Both the position numbers and the translations under genes were made by a program. The notes below the pieces were generated by a model that was given only the letters and a program-made list of their open reading frames with translations, did not search any database and had not been told where the DNA came from. This document shows, one piece after another, positions 35,062 to 43,201 of a stretch of DNA of 44,979 bases. The stretch comes from Chlamydiota bacterium (lineage in GTDB: Bacteria > Chlamydiota > Chlamydiia > Chlamydiales > Rhabdochlamydiaceae): positions 1 through 44,979 of the forward strand of contig JAUPVT010000023.1 of NCBI GenBank assembly GCA_030916885.1, given 5' to 3'. The first letter of the stretch is position 1. Every line of letters starts with the position of its first letter.

Positions 35062-36924
35062 TTAAGGATTAATTGCTACATCAGCCGCACAACGAAATCC
35101 ATAGGTTCCATTCATGGTTCCTGGATTATTTCGATGCCGATGAGAACATCTCAGATCCTCTTTTAGACTTTTCCAGCAGCCTCCACGCAGCACACGATAT
35201 ACTCCTTGCTGTGGTCCTTGAGGATGATTTGGCTCTTGAATGGACAGATCATAATATTGATAATCATACCAATCTTGACACCATTCGTAAACATTGCCGG
35301 CCATATCATATAGTCCGTATTCATTAGGGGAATAGCTAAACATAGCTGTAGTGTCAGAGCTGAAGAAATTAGCCTGTGTTCGGTCTACATCTTGTCCTGT
35401 TGGATAAAAGAAGTCCTCTTTCCCTCCATAGGAGGCAATTTCCCATTCAGCTTCGGTTGGAAGTCTTTTTCCTATCCATTTAGCATAAGCTATAGCCCCA
35501 TACCATGTAATGCCTACTACAGGATGTTTATCATAACCTGATTCAACGCTAAGCTTTCCTCCGCTGCGTTTAATTCTAGATTCGCGTAAGCGGATGATAT
35601 CATTGTTTTGACCATCTTTTTCTCCTCCCATCGCTTCTAGAAAACGGACAAATTGCTCATTTGTTACAGGATGGATATCTAAAGCAAAAGAATGCATGTG
35701 AATTAAATGCCGTGGATGCTCGTCACGCGCACCTTGATTACTTCCTCTTAAATAAGCACCGGAGGGAATGATTACCATATCGGTTAAAATAGGTTGAATA
35801 GCTTTTTCTTCTTGCGGTTTTGGCTTATAAGGAGAAACCATCATCTCTGCTTGAAAAATAGCTCCGGGATCTGGTTCAAAGGATGGCCTTGTTAACTCTT
35901 GTGGGTTCAAGATGGGCTTGGCATAACAGGCTGTAGCAAAGGAAATCTTAGTACCCATAATATATTTTTCCGCTTGTAGTCTTTCTAAATGCGCTTCACA
36001 AGAGGAAAGAGCAGAAATATTGACCAGTTCACTCATTTTTTCTTGCAAAGGACCTAAGCGCATTTCAGGTTCTATTTGTAAACAACTACAAATCAAAGCA
36101 TCCCATTGCCATTTAAGATCAGAGATTTTTTGAGAAGGAAGCTCAAAAAAACCTTCAGGAAATTTACGCATTAAAAGATAATATAATAATACACCAAAAG
36201 CCCATACATCTGCTTTAGGTTGACTTGTCCAATTAAATTTCCTTTTTTGCTCTGGGGCTAAAAAAGGAAATTGTTCAATAAAAGAACGATGAACCTCTTT
36301 AGCACAAGCTTCATCCCAAGGTCCGGCCACATAATTTTTGCCATTTGTTTCACAGCCTATTTCTAGACTGTAAAAAGAACTCATTGCATGGTAGATCCGA
36401 CTCAAAACAGCTAACGGTCCAATGATCTGTGACAAACCAAAATCTGTTACAATAGCCTCTGGTCCTTTAAGAGTATAACGAACCAGAATATTGCTGAGTT
36501 TTAATGTTCCGTGACCAAGTGGCTTTTCTTGAGTGTGTGCATAATCCAGAGCAGAACTTACTTGTTGAGCAAAGCAGAGAATCGTCTCTTCTGGCAAATC
36601 AGGGAATTTTTGTAAAAACTGCGATAGATTTAAGCTAGGCTGTTGGTCTTCATCCAAAATAGCTTCTATAATAATCCCATAGCGCTTTTCTAAAAGTAAT
36701 GCATTATAAATTTTTGCAATATGAGGATGGTTTAAATGAGCTAGTTGAGCAATGTGTGCTTCAAATCGGGCAATAAAATCGATATCAGAAGAGAGCTCTT
36801 CGGGTAGAATTTTTAGAATGTACTGCTTTTGCAATAAACGATGCTCTGCAAGATAGGTTTGTCCTAAGGCCCCTCGTCCTAAAGGTCTTAACAACTCATA
36901 ATCCCCGAAGTGAGTCATTACCAT
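35062..36924 (-). CDS. pkn1: Pkn1-like protein: kinase-fold domain plus C-terminal FGE-sulfatase domain
   Basis: A 620-residue protein. Residues 8-300 have a Ser/Thr kinase fold: glycine loop LGRGALGQTY, K38 in YILKIL, a helix-C Glu at E55, DFG at 161-163, APE at 223-225 and DVWAFGVLLYYL. The catalytic loop, however, reads GHGTLKLSNIL, with HGT at 138-140 where HRD is expected, so the catalytic Asp is replaced. N145 is kept. After a linker, residues about 383-617 form a formylglycine-generating-enzyme/C-type-lectin-like domain (MVIIPSGAYLRGS, GNVYEWCQDWYD, RVLRGGCW, YGFRCA). This domain pair and size match chlamydial Pkn1. The paired FGE cysteines are not in their usual places, so that domain probably binds rather than catalyses. 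The ATG has AAAGGGAG upstream, and the gene is 27 bases after the RodZ-like gene. Confidence 0.88.
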   Translation of the reverse strand: MVMTHFGDYELLRPLGRGALGQTYLAEHRLLQKQYILKILPEELSSDIDFIARFEAHIAQLAHLNHPHIAKIYNALLLEKRYGIIIEAILDEDQQPSLNLSQFLQKFPDLPEETILCFAQQVSSALDYAHTQEKPLGHGTLKLSNILVRYTLKGPEAIVTDFGLSQIIGPLAVLSRIYHAMSSFYSLEIGCETNGKNYVAGPWDEACAKEVHRSFIEQFPFLAPEQKRKFNWTSQPKADVWAFGVLLYYLLMRKFPEGFFELPSQKISDLKWQWDALICSCLQIEPEMRLGPLQEKMSELVNISALSSCEAHLERLQAEKYIMGTKISFATACYAKPILNPQELTRPSFEPDPGAIFQAEMMVSPYKPKPQEEKAIQPILTDMVIIPSGAYLRGSNQGARDEHPRHLIHMHSFALDIHPVTNEQFVRFLEAMGGEKDGQNNDIIRLRESRIKRSGGKLSVESGYDKHPVVGITWYGAIAYAKWIGKRLPTEAEWEIASYGGKEDFFYPTGQDVDRTQANFFSSDTTAMFSYSPNEYGLYDMAGNVYEWCQDWYDYQYYDLSIQEPNHPQGPQQGVYRVLRGGCWKSLKEDLRCSHRHRNNPGTMNGTYGFRCAADVAINP

Positions 36925-36951
36925 AAATTATCTCCCTTTAATTTTAGTTTT

Positions 36952-37359
36952 TTAAAGAACCCCTAAGAATTTTGCTAGATACCATGCAATAACCAATACA
37001 AATGTAGCAACAGCAACCCACAACAAATTAGGTAACCATTTAATTCCTCCACCCATACTACCACGTACTTCTAAAGTTCCAATACCATATGAAAACTCAT
37101 GCTTTTCTGCCGGCATATGAAAAACTTGAGGATTTTGGCGAATCATATGCTCGATATCCACGCCTAAAAATTGTGCATATTGCTTCATAAATCCTAAAGC
37201 ATATACCCCAGAAATATATTGATCTATCTCGCCTTCTTCAATTGCTTCTAGATAGCTAGAGCGAATAGAAGTTGCATTTTCTGCTTCTTTCAATGATACA
37301 TTCAATTCTTGACGCTTAGCTTTAAAAAGCTCCCCTACCCCTTTAAGTTCTGCACTCAT
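36952..37359 (-). CDS. rodZ: RodZ-like helix-turn-helix membrane protein
   Basis: A 135-residue protein with an N-terminal Xre-type helix-turn-helix (KAKRQELNVSLKEAENATSI and SYLEAIEEGEI at about 13-45, then GFMKQYAQFLGVD), the HTH_25 form found in RodZ. A single hydrophobic helix is at about 108-132. RodZ links MreB to the membrane in cell-shape control and division; chlamydiae have MreB and a short RodZ. The periplasmic domain of E. coli RodZ is absent, as in chlamydial versions. A strong AAAGGAGG site precedes the ATG. C. trachomatis has its RodZ-like gene (CT009) beside RNase HIII (CT008), as here. Confidence 0.85.
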   Translation of the reverse strand: MSAELKGVGELFKAKRQELNVSLKEAENATSIRSSYLEAIEEGEIDQYISGVYALGFMKQYAQFLGVDIEHMIRQNPQVFHMPAEKHEFSYGIGTLEVRGSMGGGIKWLPNLLWVAVATFVLVIAWYLAKFLGVL

Positions 37360-37502
37360 ATCCCTCCTTTAAAGTTTCAAGCACTAATCACGGACAATAT
37401 TCCCATCTTAGGAAGCATCATAGCATTTTAATTGCAAATCTATCCTTGTTTTTTTTCAAAATCAATGTAAAATTATAATAATTTCATTATTTTTAGATTA
37501 AA

Positions 37503-38402
37503 ATGACATTTCAAAAGCGTTCTTGCTTTGTAACAACCATGGATCTTAAGCTGAAAGATCAGCTACGTGAAGACCTCATCGATCAAGGATTTACCTTGAC
37601 CACACCTGCTTATACGTTTTTTTCAGCAAAAAAAAAAGGAATTAGTTGCACTTTGTACACATCTGGGAAACTGCTGATACAAGGAAAAGAAATGGATGGG
37701 TTTATTAGATTTTATATTGAACCTCAAATCCTACAAGCATTTACTTATTCAAATCCAGAACCGACTGATACCTCAGAGAGAATTGGGGTAGATGAAGCTG
37801 GCAAAGGGGATTTTTTTGGTCCCTTATGTATTGCAGCAGTGTATGCAGATAAGGAAAAAATCCAAGCCTTATTAGCTTTAGGAATACGTGATAGTAAAAC
37901 ACTTTCCGATCCTGCAGTGATTGCGCTTTCCTCTAAAATCAAAGCCATTTGCCCTCATGCTCTTGTTATTCTCAAACCTAAAACCTACAATCAGCTCTAT
38001 GCTCGTTTTCAAAATCTTAATCGCTTGTTAGCATGGGGACATGCAACTGCTATTGCAGAGCTTGTTCAAAAAACGCATTGCAAACAAGTGATTATTGACC
38101 AGTTTGCTCATGAGAGGGTTATTTTAGATGCTATAAAACAAAAAAAGCTCGATTTAGAATTGACACAACGTCATCGAGCAGAAAGTGATTTAGTAGTAGC
38201 GGCTTCCTCTATTTTAGCACGAGATGCCTTTTTACAAGGACTTTATAATTTACGCCTATTTTATAAAATCCAGCTGCCTAAAGGAGCATCTCAAGAAGTT
38301 ATTCGAATAGGAAAAGCCTTTTGTGTCAAGTATAGTAGCTCTTTATTAGAAGAAGTAGCCAAGCTGCATTTTAAAACTCTACAGGAAATTTTAGCGCATT
38401 AA
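37503..38402 (+). CDS. rnhC: Ribonuclease HIII
   Basis: A 299-residue RNase that cuts RNA in RNA-DNA hybrids. The N-terminal part (about 1-85) is the TBP-like substrate-binding domain specific to RNase HIII, and the catalytic RNase H2-like domain starts at RIGVDEAGKGDFFGPL with D97 and E98. The other metal-binding residues fit D199 (VIIDQF) and the acidic group in HRAESDLVVAAS (about 224-233). DSKTLSD at 130-136 is also conserved. Length equals the chlamydial enzyme. No strong ribosome binding site is seen before the ATG. It is divergent from rodZ, and its last 12 bases overlap the convergent secreted-protein gene. Confidence 0.93.
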   Translation: MTFQKRSCFVTTMDLKLKDQLREDLIDQGFTLTTPAYTFFSAKKKGISCTLYTSGKLLIQGKEMDGFIRFYIEPQILQAFTYSNPEPTDTSERIGVDEAGKGDFFGPLCIAAVYADKEKIQALLALGIRDSKTLSDPAVIALSSKIKAICPHALVILKPKTYNQLYARFQNLNRLLAWGHATAIAELVQKTHCKQVIIDQFAHERVILDAIKQKKLDLELTQRHRAESDLVVAASSILARDAFLQGLYNLRLFYKIQLPKGASQEVIRIGKAFCVKYSSSLLEEVAKLHFKTLQEILAH

Positions 38403-38975
38403 TTCAAAAGAATCGATAAAAGTTTTATAGCTTGCTTCATCATAATATTGCGCTTCACATTCCATTGCCATTAGATAAAAGCTGTTTTTTACCATTAGGG
38501 CTCTTCCTTTAAAATATATCCCTTCTTTATAGATAAATAAATCTAGTACGGTATGACCGTTTACAAGAGAGAGCTCATGAGTAAGACCTGGGTTGTGTTT
38601 AAGAAGACCTTCTACAAACCCTTCTAAATTTTTATTTGCATGGGTTTGATCTACGAAATCTGGGTATTGAGCAATTAATAATAAAAATGTGGTTTTTTGA
38701 TCTACAGCAGAGATGTAAGCATCGTATTTTAGATCAAAGCCTATTTCAGGAAGACGTAATTTTTCTGATAAATGGTCTGGATATTTAGGAAATTTCATAC
38801 AACATTCACCGTTGACAGAACGAAACTCCTGCCAATGATTCTTAGTCTTACTTATTTCTTTGCTAACAACTGGATCTACGCGCACTTCTTTAGCATCAAG
38901 CGAAAACGATGTAAGTGCTAAGCTCAAAACACAGCAAAGCCCTCCTGCTTTTACGATTGAGTATAGTTTTATCAT
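38391..38975 (-). CDS. Secreted protein of unknown function
   Basis: A 194-residue protein with an N-terminal signal sequence (MIKLYSIVKAGG, hydrophobic core to about residue 25, cleavage probably near SLDA at 26-29). The mature part has one compact domain with alternating beta and helix segments, beginning HWQEFRSVNGECCMKFPKYP and ending YKTFIDSFEL. This pattern resembles small periplasmic proteins of the PsbP/DUF1795-like type, but I cannot name a family with confidence. It lies 21 bases after the Yip1-like gene and is probably cotranscribed with it. Confidence 0.8.
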   Translation of the reverse strand: MIKLYSIVKAGGLCCVLSLALTSFSLDAKEVRVDPVVSKEISKTKNHWQEFRSVNGECCMKFPKYPDHLSEKLRLPEIGFDLKYDAYISAVDQKTTFLLLIAQYPDFVDQTHANKNLEGFVEGLLKHNPGLTHELSLVNGHTVLDLFIYKEGIYFKGRALMVKNSFYLMAMECEAQYYDEASYKTFIDSFELMR

Positions 38976-38996
38976 AATCTAATCTCCTAATATATT

Positions 38997-39614
38997 TTAA
39001 GTCTTTGTAATAAACCAGCTGATCACTCCGCTTATCAATATAGATAAAATTACCACTCCTATAATGGGAATGATGATATTTAATAATCCTTTCCAAATAG
39101 AAAACCCTTGAATTTCCCTAAGACCCTGTATCAAAATAATAAAGGACCAAATAGCTGCAATCCATTGCCCTAACATAACTAGTAGAAATAGGCTTGTTTT
39201 ATTTGCCAATGTGATTTCTGCAGGAAAATCTGTGTAGAAAGCTTGTTCTTTAAATACGCCAATTAAAAGGATCCATATCAATATGTTGATTAATACTGGT
39301 AAATTCGACCAGGCAACAACACATCTAACTTCTTTAAAAGAACCGTTTCCCCCTATAAGCCGTCCACACCACTGTAAAATATAAGCGGTGATGGTAATAG
39401 ATATTAAACCAAATACTATACCCAATAACAAAGAGCCAAGTAATATAGCCCATAAAGGATAGAGAGTGATTAAAGAGAATAACTTGGAAAAGCTCAATGC
39501 TATGGTAATTCCATAAATCCAAGAAAGCCTTTTAAATCCATAGCTTGGATCCTTAACTACAAGAGCTTGAATGGTTGCTCTGGGTTTAGTCCAAATATCT
39601 CGCCAAGGATGCAT
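38997..39614 (-). CDS. Yip1-family integral membrane protein
   Basis: A 205-residue protein with about five hydrophobic segments. The start HPWRDIWTKPRATIQALV is the usual lead of bacterial Yip1-domain proteins (W-x-x-I-x-x-x-P-x-x-T), and the membrane part contains the small-residue-rich helices of that family. Function in bacteria is not known; eukaryotic relatives act in vesicle trafficking. It is the first gene of a pair with the secreted-protein gene downstream. Confidence 0.8.
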   Translation of the reverse strand: MHPWRDIWTKPRATIQALVVKDPSYGFKRLSWIYGITIALSFSKLFSLITLYPLWAILLGSLLLGIVFGLISITITAYILQWCGRLIGGNGSFKEVRCVVAWSNLPVLINILIWILLIGVFKEQAFYTDFPAEITLANKTSLFLLVMLGQWIAAIWSFIILIQGLREIQGFSIWKGLLNIIIPIIGVVILSILISGVISWFITKT

Positions 39615-39724
39615 ATTTTTTCCTCTTTATTTATCTTCATAATAAATCCAAAAATATAACTAATCAATAACAAACTATGTATGATTTAATTTAATTAATA
39701 ACTCGTTGCAAAATAACATAATAA

Positions 39725-39756
39725 AAAAGCCGTTATTTTTGTAAATAACGGCTTTT
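39725..39756 (-). terminator. Strong rho-independent terminator
   Basis: A 14-base perfect inverted repeat (AAAAGCCGTTATTT / AAATAACGGCTTTT) with a 4-base loop. On the minus strand it ends in a run of seven T. It lies 26 bases beyond the stop of the 55-residue peptide gene, giving that small gene its own transcription end. Confidence 0.92.
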
Positions 39757-39782
39757 ATAAATCACCTATTTTTTAAAGATTA

Positions 39783-39950
39783 TTAATTATGTAATCTATC
39801 TTCTTCTTCTAGAAGTCTTAAATCTTCTTCTAAACTACTATAATCATCATCTTCATCATCACACTCGATTGCAATATTTGCATGACTTTGATTAGAGTAA
39901 ACCAGGGAGCTTGTAAGTAAAGTACAGATTAGTCCTAAGTGCAGTATCAT
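39783..39950 (-). CDS. Small secreted acidic protein (55 residues)
   Basis: A short gene in a 445-base gap. The ATG at 39950 has AGGAGATA immediately upstream, a good ribosome binding site, and a strong terminator follows the stop. The product has an N-terminal hydrophobic signal sequence (MILHLGLICTLLTSSLVYS) with likely cleavage near residue 18-24. The mature part has about 30 residues, with one cysteine and a run of Asp and Glu (ECDDEDDDYSSLEEDLRLL). I do not recognise it. The signals on both sides make it a real gene. A charged exported peptide could bind cations or a partner protein; this is speculation. Confidence 0.7.
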   Translation of the reverse strand: MILHLGLICTLLTSSLVYSNQSHANIAIECDDEDDDYSSLEEDLRLLEEEDRLHN

Positions 39951-40060
39951 ATTATCTCCTAAAAGACGTTTGAAAACCTATCTTTACAAATTGGTCACTG
40001 ATTTTCAATAGAAAAAAGGATAGATTTTTTTTAAATTTTTTTAATTTCTTAATAGATGCT

Positions 40061-41398
40061 TTATATGATCTCATTCAATGCTTCTTGTAAAGATCGGCAA
40101 CGAAAAGAGTACCCCGATTCCAGAAGCTTTTGTGGATAAACCTGAGTACTAGCTAATAACATCTCTTTCCCCATGTCTCCTAAAGCTAAAGAAACAAGCT
40201 TGGAAGGGAGATGCAAGAAATGGGGTCTATCTAACTTAGTTGATAAAATAGAGCAAAACTCCTTTTGTTTTACAGGATGAGGGGCTGCTAGATTAACAGC
40301 CTTATTTAAAGATTCCGTCATTAAAAGATGATACAAAGCGCTAATTGCATCGTTAACTGCAATCCAACTTAAATACTGGTTACCAGACCCAATCCTTCCG
40401 CCTAAACCTAAGCGATAGAGTGGTAAAATCTGACGAAGCATACCACCTTTAGCTCCTAATACAATACCAAATCTAGCATATACAACACGACTGCCACGTT
40501 GTTCGATTGCTTCTAAGGCCATCTCCCACTGGTGACAGAGTGAGGAAAGAAATCCTTCTCCTACAGAAGAGCATTCAGTAACTTTTTCTTTGCAATCCCC
40601 GTAGAAGCCAATGGCAGAAGCAGAAATGACTGTTTTAGGAGGGGAATATAAACGAGATAACACTTGAGATAGCAACCAAGTATCACGACATCTACTGGTG
40701 AATAATTTTTTACGATATGTTTTTGTCCATCTATGAGCAATAGGGGCTCCTGCTAAATGAAAAACTGCATCAAAGCCTTCAAAATCCTGCTTGGAGAATT
40801 GCCCTTCTATAGGATCCCAATATACGGTATCAGAGCTTATTTCTTGCTTGTAACGCACAAGTCTCATAACACTATGACCTACTAATCGTAAAAAATCTGT
40901 AAGCTCAGAGCCGATAAATCCATTAGCTCCACTCACTAAAATCTTCAACGGAGCAATTGAATATTTGCAAATTAACTCAAGATCCTCTTTCATAATTTTT
41001 TGACGCCATTTTAAAAGTCGTGTAAATCGCTTAGCTATAAAACTTTCTAAAAAAGAAACAGAGTTAAATTCTATCTCATTGCTTAAAATGCAGGATTGAG
41101 AATCAATAGGAGTAAAGTGATGAGTATGTAAATAGCTTTTGAAAGGGCCTTTTATTTGTTTATCGGTAAACTCTTGATTGAGCTTAAAATTTTTATATTC
41201 TAAAATCCATCTAAAGAAAAAAGGTCCCAAATAAACCTTTAATCCTATCTGCTTTTTATTACAGTCTATGGAGGAATCGAATAAAAAGTCGGTTTTTATC
41301 CAAGGTGGTAATAGCCTTTTTAATGCTCCAGGGCGCAATATCCAAGCAAAGGCAAAATCACAAGGTACTGCTATTGATGTCTTAACTTTTACATCCAT
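40061..41398 (-). CDS. TIGR01777-family epimerase (SDR) with N-terminal SRPBCC domain
   Basis: About 445 residues from the ATG at 41398. The first 145 or so residues form a START/SRPBCC-like ligand-binding domain (VKTSIAVPCDFAFAWILRPG, GPFFFRWILEY). The rest is an atypical short-chain dehydrogenase: the nucleotide loop ILVSGANGFIGSEL, then AVFHLAGAPIAHRWT, VISASAIGFYGD, VVYARFGIVLGAKGGML and the SWIAVNDAISALYHL end. Members bind NAD(P); the substrate is unknown. A longer frame begins at 41443 but overlaps the photolyase gene by 62 bases; the start at 41398 overlaps it by 17 and fits the domain start. The two genes are probably translated together. Confidence 0.85.
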   Translation of the reverse strand: MDVKVKTSIAVPCDFAFAWILRPGALKRLLPPWIKTDFLFDSSIDCNKKQIGLKVYLGPFFFRWILEYKNFKLNQEFTDKQIKGPFKSYLHTHHFTPIDSQSCILSNEIEFNSVSFLESFIAKRFTRLLKWRQKIMKEDLELICKYSIAPLKILVSGANGFIGSELTDFLRLVGHSVMRLVRYKQEISSDTVYWDPIEGQFSKQDFEGFDAVFHLAGAPIAHRWTKTYRKKLFTSRCRDTWLLSQVLSRLYSPPKTVISASAIGFYGDCKEKVTECSSVGEGFLSSLCHQWEMALEAIEQRGSRVVYARFGIVLGAKGGMLRQILPLYRLGLGGRIGSGNQYLSWIAVNDAISALYHLLMTESLNKAVNLAAPHPVKQKEFCSILSTKLDRPHFLHLPSKLVSLALGDMGKEMLLASTQVYPQKLLESGYSFRCRSLQEALNEII

Positions 41399-42800
41399 GC
41401 TTATTCCATCTATGATAAATGTGTAGCGCTCTTTTACGTGCAACCTCGTGATCTACTATGGGATAGGGATAGTTTTTTCCTAAATAAACACCTGCTCCTT
41501 CTAATATAGACGTAGGAGTTAAATGTGGAGTGTGAATGCATGAATTAGGTAGCTTTTTTAATTCAGGAACAAATTGACGTATGTATTCCGCTTTTGGATC
41601 AAATTTTTTACCTTGGATAAATGGATTAAATATGCGAAAATAAGGGGCTGCATCAGCACCGCATCCTGCACACCATTGCCAACCTAAGGTATTATTTGCA
41701 AGATCTGCATCTACTAGGGTATCCCAAAACCATTTTGCTCCTTCTTGCCAAGGAATATTTAAATCTTTGACCAAAAAAGAAGCTACAATCATACGAACTC
41801 GATTATGCATCCATCCTAGCTGCCATAGTTGTCGCATGCCCGCATCGACAATAGGAATTCCTGTCATTCCTTTTTGCCAAGCTTTGAGCCACTTTGCATT
41901 TCTTTTCCAAGGAAAATGAATGAATTCTACTCTTAGGGGCTTTGAAGGAGTATAAGGAAAAGCAATTAGGAGATGATAAGCAAATTCTCGCCATCCTATT
42001 TCTCTTAAAAAAACCTCTGAATGGGTATTCTTTAGCAAATCTTCGAAGATTCTTTTTACAGAGATCTCACCAAAATGCAAATGGGGAGAAAGCATCGATG
42101 TTCCCCTTTCCGCAGGAAAGTCACGATCATGAGCATATTGATGTGTCTTACCTCTTAAAAAATGCTTCCACTTTTTTAAAGCGCTATCTTCTCCCGGATG
42201 CCAAAGAAAAGAAAAGTCTTTAGCCCAAGGAATATGCGATAGTAAATCTAATGCACGTAAAGATACATGTTTAGAACACGATGCTACTTGTAGCTTTTTT
42301 GTAATTTCACCTTCTGGCTTACCCACTTCTTGTTTTAAGCAACATCGCCAAAAAGGAGTAAATACTTGGTAGGGTTTATTCTGTTTAGTAGTAATTTGTC
42401 CAGGTACAAATAGTAAATTTGCATGAAATCCTTTTGCTATACAATTTTTTGCAGAAGCGAGCTTAATCAGTTTTTTTTCTCGTATTAGCGATCTTGGCTC
42501 ATAACAATAATTCCAAGTCATATGCTTTGCATCTGTTTTATCTATAATCTCTTGTAGTACATGCAAAGTTGGGCCTTGGAAAAAAAATAAGTCAAGACTT
42601 AGCTCTCTTAATTTTTTTTGCAAAGATTGCAGAGAATAATGCAGCCACCAACGAGAGCTTGAGCCCGTTAACCAGTTTTTATCCTCTTCTGGATCAAATA
42701 TATATATGGGTAAAATAGGAAGCTGTATTTCAGAAGCATATTTTAAAGCAGGATTATCTTGAATCCGCAGATCACGCTGAAACCAAATAATTGTTGTCAT
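41382..42800 (-). CDS. phrB: Deoxyribodipyrimidine photolyase (cryptochrome/photolyase class I)
   Basis: A 472-residue flavoprotein that uses blue light to reverse UV-induced cyclobutane pyrimidine dimers. The N-terminal photolyase domain starts TIIWFQRDLRIQDNPAL. The C-terminal FAD-binding domain has FPAERGTSMLSPHLHFGEIS, WREFAYHLL, GIPIVDAGMRQLWQLGWMHN, RVRMIVASFLVKDL, and DTLVDADLANNTLGWQWCAG, all typical of class I CPD photolyases. No ribosome binding site is visible before the ATG at 42800, and a terminator hairpin is close upstream. It overlaps the downstream epimerase gene. Confidence 0.94.
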   Translation of the reverse strand: MTTIIWFQRDLRIQDNPALKYASEIQLPILPIYIFDPEEDKNWLTGSSSRWWLHYSLQSLQKKLRELSLDLFFFQGPTLHVLQEIIDKTDAKHMTWNYCYEPRSLIREKKLIKLASAKNCIAKGFHANLLFVPGQITTKQNKPYQVFTPFWRCCLKQEVGKPEGEITKKLQVASCSKHVSLRALDLLSHIPWAKDFSFLWHPGEDSALKKWKHFLRGKTHQYAHDRDFPAERGTSMLSPHLHFGEISVKRIFEDLLKNTHSEVFLREIGWREFAYHLLIAFPYTPSKPLRVEFIHFPWKRNAKWLKAWQKGMTGIPIVDAGMRQLWQLGWMHNRVRMIVASFLVKDLNIPWQEGAKWFWDTLVDADLANNTLGWQWCAGCGADAAPYFRIFNPFIQGKKFDPKAEYIRQFVPELKKLPNSCIHTPHLTPTSILEGAGVYLGKNYPYPIVDHEVARKRALHIYHRWNKHGCKS

Positions 42801-42812
42801 AAATACAAAGAT

Positions 42813-42851
42813 AAAAAAGCGTAAGAATTCTTAAACAAACTATCCTTACGC
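42813..42851 (-). terminator. Terminator between the DUF378 and photolyase genes
   Basis: GCGTAAG at 42819-42825 pairs with CTTACGC at 42845-42851. On the minus strand the stem is followed by TTTTTTAT. It lies 11 bases beyond the stop of the DUF378 gene and only 12 bases before the photolyase ATG, so a promoter for the photolyase would have to overlap it, or the hairpin attenuates read-through. Confidence 0.7.
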
Positions 42852-42861
42852 CTCATGTAAA

Positions 42862-43104
42862 CTACATTTTGCAACTACCACCCTTATCTTTTGAGCAGCA
42901 GCAACACATATGTCTCCAATGCGGAATCCAACGCAAACTCCAAAGACCAGCTAGACCTACTAGTGCATAAACTAAGCGACTTAAGCCAGCCATTTGACTT
43001 CCGAATAACCAAGCGACAAAGTCAAACTGAAAAAAGCCTATTAAGCCCCAGTTTAAAGCTCCAATCACAATTAAAATAAAAGCGAGAGTATTTAAAAACT
43101 TCAT
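42862..43104 (-). CDS. DUF378 family small membrane protein
   Basis: An 80-residue protein with two hydrophobic helices (about 5-25 and 38-58). The first half, LNTLAFILIVIGALNWGLIG, then FFQFDFVAWLFG, is the DUF378 signature, followed by RLVYALVGLAGLW. The C-terminus is unusual: after HWRHM comes CCCC and a basic Gly/Lys tail with one more Cys, which might bind metal or be lipid-modified. AAGGAGG precedes the ATG. Function of the family is unknown. Confidence 0.88.
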   Translation of the reverse strand: MKFLNTLAFILIVIGALNWGLIGFFQFDFVAWLFGSQMAGLSRLVYALVGLAGLWSLRWIPHWRHMCCCCSKDKGGSCKM

Positions 43105-43201
43105 TTGTTCCTCCTTAATACTCCATGCATGTCGGTTTCAAGACAGCACGTCCCATTAATATCATCTTAGAAACTTTTTATTCATTTGTCATCTTTTTTT
43201 T

